A DNA stretch of 64,000 nucleotides from Chitinophagales bacterium (GTDB lineage Bacteria > Bacteroidota > Bacteroidia > Chitinophagales > Chitinophagaceae): assembly GCA_020636495.1 (NCBI GenBank), contig JACJXQ010000008.1, positions 2,604,001-2,668,000 on the forward strand. Reading direction: 5' to 3'. The translations under genes and the position numbers were made by a program. Position 1 is the first letter of the stretch. Each line of letters starts with the position of its first letter. The notes under the pieces were generated by a model. The model saw nothing but the letters and a program-made list of their open reading frames with translations. It was not told the origin of the DNA and ran no database searches. Shown piece by piece: positions 58,032-64,000 of the stretch.

Positions 58032-58742
58032 TCAACGCAACAGTTCCCTCACTCCGGGATAATCATTCATATTGTTCATTTGCCTCATAATCTGCGGGTA
58101 GCGCCACTGTACCCTGCCGCTCATTGGTTTTACAGTAAACTTTTTAGGATTGGGCAGGCAGGCTATTATCATTGCCGCCTCAGCATTAGTAAGTTTTTTT
58201 GCAGGCTTATGAAAGTATGCCTGCGATGCAGCCTCTACGCCGAATATACCGGGCCCCATTTCTATAACGTTCAGGTACACTTCCAGTATCCTTTTTTTGC
58301 CCCATATCAGCTCAATACATTTTGTATAGAAGAACTCAGGTGCTTTGCGTATATACCTCATAACACCATGCCCCTGCCACAGGAACACATTCTTAGCCGT
58401 TTGCTGGGTGATGGTACTGGCCGCAGCACCTTTGGGTCGTTTTTTCTTTTTCCTACCTTTTTTAGCAGGCTTATCCTGCATACTCTTTTCCAGCGCTTTC
58501 CAGTCAAAGCCGTCATGTTCTGTAAAAAGCTGGTCCTCGCTGGCTATGGCCGCCAGTTTAATATTTCGTGGCATATCATTCCACCCTAGATAATCACGCT
58601 TAAGGCCATGTCCTTCTACCAGGGCATTTAGTTGTGTTAGCGTGATAGGCGGAAACACCCATTTGCACACCACTACATACAGCAAACTGGCCAACAACAA
58701 GTACAAAAAAGTACGCAGGGTAAATTTCAGTGCCTTCTTCAA
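58032..58742 (-). CDS. mtgA: Monofunctional peptidoglycan glycosyltransferase
   Basis: A 236-aa GT51 enzyme that polymerises lipid II at the inner membrane. An N-terminal membrane helix (about 11-28) precedes the catalytic Glu69 in AIASEDQLFTEHDGFDW. A lysine-rich stretch KPAKKGRKKKKRPKG (91-105) sits between this and STITQQTAKNVFLW. RILEVYLNVIEMGPGIFGVEAASQAYF is the GT51 motif. The basic insert is unusual for the family and lies next to the active-site helix. The gene is convergent with the 49-aa membrane protein gene. Confidence 0.9.
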   Translation of the reverse strand: MKKALKFTLRTFLYLLLASLLYVVVCKWVFPPITLTQLNALVEGHGLKRDYLGWNDMPRNIKLAAIASEDQLFTEHDGFDWKALEKSMQDKPAKKGRKKKKRPKGAAASTITQQTAKNVFLWQGHGVMRYIRKAPEFFYTKCIELIWGKKRILEVYLNVIEMGPGIFGVEAASQAYFHKPAKKLTNAEAAMIIACLPNPKKFTVKPMSGRVQWRYPQIMRQMNNMNDYPGVRELLR

Positions 58743-58849
58743 AATGATATAAATGCTTTTATCGCACGAAAATACAATATCATCATTTCATCGCATATCT
58801 GTTTTGCGATAAAGATGGGAATGGTTTAACTTTCGGGAAAATTGGCCTG

Positions 58850-60121
58850 ATGTCAGTAAAAAAACAAGCCGCACTAGGTTTCATATTTATCACCTTACTA
58901 GTTGACTGTATCGGGCTGGGTATTATCATACCTATTATGCCGGGGCTGATACAGGAGTTGCAAGGTGGCACCCTGAGCCAGGCATCTGTTTATGGCGGGC
59001 TTCTAACCTTCTCTTACGCTACTTTCCAATTCCTGTTTTCACCGGTTGTGGGCGGACTGAGCGACCGATACGGAAGGCGTCCTGTATTGCTTGCATCATT
59101 GTTGGGCCTTGGTGTTGATTATGTCTTCCTGGCTTTTGCCCCCAGCCTGGCATGGTTGTTTGTAGGCAGGATAATAGCAGGTATATTCGGGGCCAGCTTT
59201 ACTACGGTGATGGCATACATAGCTGATATCAGCACACCTGAAAAACGCTCACAAAACTTTGGGTTAGTAGGTGTAGCCTTTGGCCTTGGATTCATCATAG
59301 GCCCAGTGATAGGTGGCGTATTCAGCCAGTGCGGCTTGCGTGTACCATTTATGGTGGCTGCAGGCTTATCACTACTCAATACGCTGTACGGTTATTTTAT
59401 CTTACCCGAATCCTTGTCACAAGAACACAGACGTCCTTTTAGTTGGAAGCGTGCTAATCCTGTAGGGGCACTGATGCATATAAGGCGCTACCCTGCTATA
59501 CTTAGCTTAATATTTGCCGTATTGCTGCTTTATATCGCCGGCCATGCGGCACAGTCTACCTGGACATTTTATACCATGGAAAAATTTGGGTGGGATGAAA
59601 AAATGGTAGGCTATTCATTAGGTGTTGTAGGGCTCCTTATCGCAATAGTACAGGGCGGATTGATACGTGTTGTCATACCTAAGCTCGGGCAAAAAAGGGC
59701 ATTATATGCAGGGCTCATATCTTACATTATTGGTTTTATACTTTATGCATTCGCTAATGAAAGTTGGATGATGTTCGCATTCAGCATTCCATATTGCTTA
59801 GGAGCAATATCAGGCCCTGCCATACAAGGCATAATATCTACCAAAGTAGCGGCAAATGAACAGGGGGAACTTCAAGGCATAATGGCCGCTATGATGAGCA
59901 TCTCATCTATCATCGGACCATTATTGATGACTAATCTATTCTCAACGTTTACTGCAAGAGATGCAGATGTATATTTCCCGGGGGCTCCTTTTATTGCCGG
60001 GGCTGTACTTACGGTTATCGGGTTGTTATTGAGTATACGTTCACTGGTAAAATACCATACCCCTGCAGTGCAACCGGAGACAGAACAGGAAGCCATCCTG
60101 GAAAGCGGTACGAACAGTTAA
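58850..60121 (+). CDS. MFS transporter of the TetA-like type
   Basis: A 423-aa 12-helix transporter. Conserved motifs: VDCIGLGIIIPIMPGLI in helix 1, GGLSDRYGRRPVLLAS (loop 2-3 motif A) and GRIIAGIFGASFTTVMAYIADIS in helix 4-5. The pattern is that of the TCR/Tet drug-proton antiporter group, but drug specificity cannot be inferred, and resistance should not be assumed. A TAACTTTC near -7 box lies upstream. Its stop is three bases from the stop of the convergent gene. Confidence 0.85.
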   Translation: MSVKKQAALGFIFITLLVDCIGLGIIIPIMPGLIQELQGGTLSQASVYGGLLTFSYATFQFLFSPVVGGLSDRYGRRPVLLASLLGLGVDYVFLAFAPSLAWLFVGRIIAGIFGASFTTVMAYIADISTPEKRSQNFGLVGVAFGLGFIIGPVIGGVFSQCGLRVPFMVAAGLSLLNTLYGYFILPESLSQEHRRPFSWKRANPVGALMHIRRYPAILSLIFAVLLLYIAGHAAQSTWTFYTMEKFGWDEKMVGYSLGVVGLLIAIVQGGLIRVVIPKLGQKRALYAGLISYIIGFILYAFANESWMMFAFSIPYCLGAISGPAIQGIISTKVAANEQGELQGIMAAMMSISSIIGPLLMTNLFSTFTARDADVYFPGAPFIAGAVLTVIGLLLSIRSLVKYHTPAVQPETEQEAILESGTNS

Positions 60122-60124
60122 CAA

Positions 60125-60439
60125 TTATTCTTTATCACCAAAGTAGAAATGCTCCCTGTACAGGGCCGATACGTGTTCGTATAACTTATCCAACGTATCA
60201 TATCCGGTGATGTTCTCGTGTAGCTTCTCTTTGCCACGAACAATTATTGAAGCCTTGGCAGCATCTTGTTTATCCAGCACGAAAGTACCGGTCTTATTAT
60301 CATACTGTTGTACAAAAACTTTTACAGAATCACCTTTTGACACTTTACCGTTGATGGTAATAAAGTCGTTGAAAAACACGAACATACCATCTTCTTTTAT
60401 CGGTGAAATTTTCAACTCTCCTATTGAACTTTTGATCAT
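60125..60439 (-). CDS. Small cytosolic hypothetical protein
   Basis: A 104-aa protein: MIKSSIGELKISPIKEDGMFVFFNDFITINGKVSKGDSVKVFVQQYDNKTGTF ... KEKLHENITGYDTLDKLYEHVSALYREHFYFGDKE. Mostly short beta strands followed by one helix, with no membrane or signal segment. I do not recognise the family. It lies convergent with the MFS gene (stop codons three bases apart). Confidence 0.6.
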   Translation of the reverse strand: MIKSSIGELKISPIKEDGMFVFFNDFITINGKVSKGDSVKVFVQQYDNKTGTFVLDKQDAAKASIIVRGKEKLHENITGYDTLDKLYEHVSALYREHFYFGDKE

Positions 60440-60500
60440 TGCTGTAAAAATTGTGTTGTAATAATAGGAAATACCTGCATTTTTTTCAAAAAATTACAGG

Positions 60501-61175
60501 TTAAGGATATACAATAAAAGCAACCGGGTTACCAGCCCTGCACTTGTCGATAAATTCAGCTTCAGTAAAACATGGCTTATTATTCAACCAGCGCTCTAAG
60601 GTAGATATGCGTAAAAAGTTGTCCATCAACAAACTGAATACAGATACAGCCTGCCCCGCTTCAACTCCATGCTGAAATAACATATGCGGGTGCGACCTAC
60701 CGGTCAATTGCTTCGCTCCCTGCAGGATAGCTGCAACATCATCTTTCGACTCTATTACGATCCACCCTACTATATAGTCAGGCGGTAAAATAACATCCAG
60801 TGTAGTTAGTGGCAGAGTAAAAGAGGTAGGCACCTGTTTTATCTCATCCTTTTTGCCTTTCTTCTCCGCTTTCACCGGTGTTGGTATATTAAATATACGT
60901 TGCTCTTCACCCGTTTTATCGCCGATAATATGCTCTGATATGTGCTTATCAAAAAGTGCATACCATTTATCCAGCCTTTCCCTTACTACCGGGTTAGACT
61001 CAAAAATGTAATGTTCTCCACGTGGGGCATAATGCAATATAGTATCTGCAGCTTCTGTATCTACGGCACCTATTACAACGATATTACTCATCGTATCACA
61101 GGTTTGCCGGGCTACCATGTTAAGGCGGCTGAGCACGCGTCCTTTTGAAGAAAATGCCTTTGTCAATGCATTCAT
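60501..61175 (-). CDS. Degenerate FkbM-like methyltransferase-fold protein
   Basis: A 224-aa protein with the outline of FkbM methyltransferases: a strand-loop IVVIGAVDTEAADTILHYA at the SAM site, YIFESNPVVRERLDKW, and FTLPLTTLDVILPPDYIVGWIVIESKDDVAAILQGAKQ, but with the key residues changed. The G-rich SAM loop is IGAVDTEA rather than DVGANIG, and the acidic KxDVEGxE motif is WIVIESKDD. Methyl transfer is therefore doubtful. ATG at 61175 is chosen over one seven codons upstream. No partner gene is in the same orientation. Confidence 0.5.
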   Translation of the reverse strand: MNALTKAFSSKGRVLSRLNMVARQTCDTMSNIVVIGAVDTEAADTILHYAPRGEHYIFESNPVVRERLDKWYALFDKHISEHIIGDKTGEEQRIFNIPTPVKAEKKGKKDEIKQVPTSFTLPLTTLDVILPPDYIVGWIVIESKDDVAAILQGAKQLTGRSHPHMLFQHGVEAGQAVSVFSLLMDNFLRISTLERWLNNKPCFTEAEFIDKCRAGNPVAFIVYP

Positions 61176-61317
61176 GATACTGACAAAATACAAGATATTA
61201 TTGACATGCCGGCACGTAACTTTATTGAATTATTTGCGATAGTAACTTAAACTTAACTGCATACACGCTGTTATTATTCAATACTATTCGTTATATTATT
61301 GATATAAAACAACATTT

Positions 61318-62835
61318 ATGGTCAAACATATAGAATTAGGCAATCTGTCTGTAGAAGACTACCAGGAGCTAATTGTGGTAATGAAAGCGGCTTATCCCAA
61401 ATGGCCGGGCAACTACTGGTCGCTACCGGTGATTGAGAACCTGATACAACGTTTTCCCAAAGGGCAGATAGTTGTAAAAGCTGATGGCAAAGTGGTTGGT
61501 TGCGCCCTGAGTATAGTGGTGCAATACAAGAAGTTTGGCGACAACCACAGCTATACGCAGATAACCGGCAACTATACCTTTAACACCCATGACGACAAGG
61601 GCGATGTACTGTATGGCATTGAAGTTTTCATACACCCCGACTATCGTGGATTGAGGCTGGGGCGCAGGCTGTATGACGCCCGTAAAGAATTGTGCGAAGA
61701 AATGAACCTGAAAGCGGTGGTATTTGGCGGACGTATACCCCACTACCATACTTATGCTGCAGAGATGACACCCAAGGAATACATCCAGAAAGTAAAACGC
61801 AAAGAGATATATGACCCGGTGCTTAGCTTCCAGCTTTCTAACGACTTCCACGTAAAAAAAGTGATCAAAAACTACATGCCGGACGATATACAAAGTAAAG
61901 AATACGGTACACTACTGCAATGGGATAATGTGTATTACACACCACCCGATACAGACAGGTTTACCAATAAAACTTACGTACGTATAGGCTTGATACAATG
62001 GCAGATGCGCCCGTACAAATCGCTGAATGAAATGTTTGAACAGGTGGAATACTTCATAGATTCTATATCCGCCTACAAAAGCGATTTTGCCCTGCTGCCT
62101 GAATTATTCAACGGGCCGCTGATGGCGGAATTCAACAACATGAACGAAGCAGAAGCTATGCGTGCTTTAGCCCAGTACACGCCCGAAATGAAAGAAACCT
62201 TCAAGCGGCTGGCTATTTCCTATAATGTGAACATCATAACAGGCAGCCTGCCCAGTATAGAGAACGACCGTCTGAAAAATGTAGGATTTATCTGCCACCG
62301 CAATGGCAACATTGACCAGTACGAGAAGATACATATAACACCTGACGAGAGTAAGGCGTGGGGCATAAAAGGAGGTAATACGTTAAAGGTATATGATACC
62401 GACGCGGGTAAAATAGGCGTACTGATATGTTATGATGTTGAGTTTCCGGAACTGGGACGCATACTGGCAGAACAAGGCATGCAGATACTGTTCGTGCCCT
62501 TCCTGACCGATACACAAAATGCATACATGCGTGTACGTACCTGTGCTATGGCAAGGGCTATTGAAAATGAATGTTTCGTGGCTATTACAGGGAGTGTAGG
62601 TAATCTACCCAAAGTAGAGAATATGGACATTTCTTATTCACAATCTGCTGTTTTCACACCTTGCGACTTTGCGTTCCCATCTAACGGTGTAAAAACGGAA
62701 GCAACACAGAATACAGAAATGATACTCATAGCCGATGTAGACCTGCAACTATTGGACGAGCTACATAGCTACGGTAGCGTACGCAACCTGAAAGACAGGC
62801 GTACCGACTTTTATGAGCTGAAACTAAAGAAGTGA
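61318..62835 (+). CDS. GNAT acetyltransferase fused to a nitrilase-type amidohydrolase
   Basis: A 505-aa bifunctional protein. The N-terminal GNAT part (about 1-200) has IEVFIHPDYRGLRLGRRLYDARKELC, the acetyl-CoA loop. The C-terminal nitrilase/carbon-nitrogen hydrolase part (about 220-505) has the triad Glu262 in LLPELFNG, Lys337 in YEKIHITPDES and Cys371 in GVLICYDVEFPE. Such fusions are known in Bacteroidota and other phyla, but the substrates are not defined. It may acetylate an amine and cut an amide in one pathway. Confidence 0.88.
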   Translation: MVKHIELGNLSVEDYQELIVVMKAAYPKWPGNYWSLPVIENLIQRFPKGQIVVKADGKVVGCALSIVVQYKKFGDNHSYTQITGNYTFNTHDDKGDVLYGIEVFIHPDYRGLRLGRRLYDARKELCEEMNLKAVVFGGRIPHYHTYAAEMTPKEYIQKVKRKEIYDPVLSFQLSNDFHVKKVIKNYMPDDIQSKEYGTLLQWDNVYYTPPDTDRFTNKTYVRIGLIQWQMRPYKSLNEMFEQVEYFIDSISAYKSDFALLPELFNGPLMAEFNNMNEAEAMRALAQYTPEMKETFKRLAISYNVNIITGSLPSIENDRLKNVGFICHRNGNIDQYEKIHITPDESKAWGIKGGNTLKVYDTDAGKIGVLICYDVEFPELGRILAEQGMQILFVPFLTDTQNAYMRVRTCAMARAIENECFVAITGSVGNLPKVENMDISYSQSAVFTPCDFAFPSNGVKTEATQNTEMILIADVDLQLLDELHSYGSVRNLKDRRTDFYELKLKK

Positions 62836-62895
62836 TTTATCATTTATTTAGCAGTATGTGTAACTTTTACAACACTGTCGCTCTGCGTTATTCAG

Positions 62896-62903
62896 TAACT
62901 TTG
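62896..62903 (+). promoter_or_regulatory. -7 box of the HPF-like gene
   Basis: TAACTTTG, 23 bases before the ATG at 62927. It separates the HPF-like gene's transcription from the GNAT-nitrilase gene. No clear -33 box. Confidence 0.55.
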
Positions 62904-62926
62904 AATTAATCAATTAACATAATACT

Positions 62927-63208
62927 ATGGACATAATCATTCAATCGTTAGGGTTTACTGCAGGAGAACAACTGGAAGGTTACATCAAAGAAAAGCTGAC
63001 CAAAATAGACCGTATGGACGATAACATCATCCGTGCCAGGGTAACTCTACATAAAGGGCAATCGGCGACAGACAACCATCACTGCGATATAAGGTTGGAG
63101 ATACCTGGCTACGACCACTTTGTACAAAAGGCCTCCGGGTCATTCGAGAGCGCTTCGCTGGATGCTATTGAAGCATTGCAAAAGATCATCAGGCGGACAA
63201 AAGACTAA
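62927..63208 (+). CDS. HPF/RaiA-type ribosome-associated protein (short form)
   Basis: A 93-aa protein of the short hibernation-promoting factor family, starting MDIIIQSLGFTAGEQLEGYIKEKLTKIDRMDDNI and containing ARVTLHKGQSATDNHHCDIRLEIPGYDHFVQKASGSFESASLDAIEALQKIIRR. Members bind the 30S decoding centre during slow growth and drive ribosome hibernation. A perfect hairpin terminator follows. Confidence 0.9.
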   Translation: MDIIIQSLGFTAGEQLEGYIKEKLTKIDRMDDNIIRARVTLHKGQSATDNHHCDIRLEIPGYDHFVQKASGSFESASLDAIEALQKIIRRTKD

Positions 63209-63224
63209 AACAAGAAATACTAAT

Positions 63225-63260
63225 AAATGAAGAAGCCCGCAATTGCGGGCTTCTTCATTT
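63225..63260. terminator. Perfect palindromic terminator between the HPF-like and dehydrogenase genes
   Basis: A perfect inverted repeat of 36 bases (16-bp stem closed by an AATT centre, GAAGCCCGC arms) flanked by A and T runs, so it can act in both directions. It lies 17 bases after one gene and 21 before the other. Confidence 0.9.
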
Positions 63261-63280
63261 AAACGTTTACCAATTTGAAA

Positions 63281-64000
63281 TTATAGCCTTGAGTTCACAC
63301 TCGCTATAGCGTCCAGTCTGCGTTGTGCCAACTTCATAGCAGCAGCCTGTGTGTGTATCTTCTCAGTTTCTGTCAGTTGGAATATCTCTAAAGTACGGTC
63401 GTATATCTGTTCCACCTGGTTCATAACACGTTCGCGGTTATAACCATCCAGTTCAGCACTTACATTCACCAGGCCACCTGCGTTGATCAGGAAGTCAGGA
63501 GCGTACAGGATACCTTTTTCTATCAGCATCGGGCCATGCACATTCTCATCAGCCAGCTGGTTGTTGGCAGCACCTGCTATGATAGCGCATTTCATTTTAC
63601 CAATGCTGTCTGTATTTACCGTAGCACCCAAAGCACAAGGAGCATATATATCCATCTCCATATTGAAGATGTCGGCATTATTGATCACCTTAACTTTCTG
63701 GAACTTATCAGTAGTTTGTTTCAGTTTTGCATCACTTATATCAGCAATGTACACATCAGCACCCGCCTCTACCAGGTGGCCTACTAGGTATTGACCAACG
63801 TGTCCTACACCCTGTACCAGTACTTTCTTGCCGGCCAGGTCATCACTACCCCAGGCTTTTTTAGCAGAAGCTTTCATTCCTACAAAAACACCATAAGCCG
63901 TGAAAGGAGAAGGGTCTCCGCTACCACCCATGTATTCAGGAACGCCGGTAACATGTTCTGTTTCCAGTGCTATATATTCCATGTCACGGGCAGAAGTGTT
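63281..64000 (-). CDS. Leucine/Glu/Phe/Val dehydrogenase, partial at the right edge
   Basis: The last 239 codons of an amino-acid dehydrogenase that removes ammonia from leucine or a related amino acid with NAD. TSARDMEYIALETEHVTGVPEYMGGSGDPSPFTAYGV, then the Rossmann part KKVLVQGVGHVGQYLVGHLVEAGADVYIAD, and DIYAPCALGATVNTDSIGKMKCAIIAGAANNQLAD, with YAPDFLINAGGLVNVSAEL, match leucine dehydrogenase better than glutamate dehydrogenase. The catalytic Lys region lies outside the window. Confidence 0.88.
   Translation of the reverse strand, partial: NTSARDMEYIALETEHVTGVPEYMGGSGDPSPFTAYGVFVGMKASAKKAWGSDDLAGKKVLVQGVGHVGQYLVGHLVEAGADVYIADISDAKLKQTTDKFQKVKVINNADIFNMEMDIYAPCALGATVNTDSIGKMKCAIIAGAANNQLADENVHGPMLIEKGILYAPDFLINAGGLVNVSAELDGYNRERVMNQVEQIYDRTLEIFQLTETEKIHTQAAAMKLAQRRLDAIASVNSRL

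Noticed and set aside
58850..60121. Tetracycline resistance gene
   Set aside because: Only the fold and the general motif A are shared with TetA-type proteins. Substrate specificity cannot be read from this.
1..64000. CRISPR array, tRNA or rRNA genes
   Set aside because: No regularly spaced identical repeats, no T-loop GTTCRANNC clover-leaf context and no rRNA-like sequence were found on reading.

Overview
The window reads as chromosome of a member of the Bacteroidota, most likely the order Chitinophagales. The signs are type IX secretion (T9SS) C-terminal signals on several secreted proteins, DUF5686, DUF1697, DUF2202 and DUF2027-Smr proteins, a zinc-ligand-depleted ribosomal protein L36, almost no Shine-Dalgarno sequences, and promoters of the TTTG / TAnnTTTG type. 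Coding density is high. I see no tRNA, rRNA or CRISPR array, and no complete transposase or phage gene.

Layout. 0-1 kb: start of the alpha operon on the minus strand (infA, rpmJ, rpsM, rpsK running off the left edge). 1.1-3.5 kb: gmhA-gmhB (heptose synthesis) and queA. 3.6-9.6 kb: an M20 dipeptidase, a tightly coupled cmk / TIMP-like / PolX operon, a membrane-anchored flavodoxin-like protein, a ClpP paralogue and a convergent MerR regulator. 10-15.8 kb: sterol desaturase family protein, small membrane protein, DUF2202 lipoprotein, adenylate-forming enzyme plus DUF1697, and guaB. 15.8-19.5 kb: the main accessory patch. Three same-strand genes (a DUF3987-like ATPase, an orphan protein and a visibly AT-rich SIR2-like protein) are each followed, directly after the stop codon, by one copy of a GC-rich palindromic repeat. 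A fourth copy precedes the first gene, giving a cassette-like array. A MITE-like inverted repeat sits inside it.

19.6-26.5 kb: minus-strand run from a TlpA thioredoxin through a FUSC transporter, AcpH and a beta-lactamase-fold hydrolase to a DUF5686 outer-membrane protein. 26.6-34 kb: acyl-CoA carboxylase beta subunit, UbiA-like protein, a T9SS cargo, trmB / DUF5522 / alkyltransferase-like operon, L,D-transpeptidase and thiolase. 34-38.6 kb: lpxK-rnr-prenyl synthase-EVE operon. 38.9-44.4 kb: two tandem paralogous T9SS type B giant secreted proteins. 44.4-49.3 kb: purM, an outer-membrane barrel, two tiny Cys-rich lipoproteins, recA, and rpsG/rpsL detached from fusA.

49.3-52.1 kb: a repeat- and hairpin-rich low-coding region with a candidate small RNA, a DUF1772 protein and rdgB. 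52.2-64 kb: Smr protein, DUF4886/T9SS protein, two MFS transporters, a double OmpA-domain protein, mtgA, a GNAT-nitrilase fusion, an HPF-like protein and a partial leucine dehydrogenase.

Most genes are housekeeping: translation, nucleotides, envelope and acyl-CoA metabolism. The candidate new system is the repeat-punctuated cluster at 15.8-19.5 kb. The cassette and defence readings are inferences from layout and fold motifs, with no functional evidence in the sequence.
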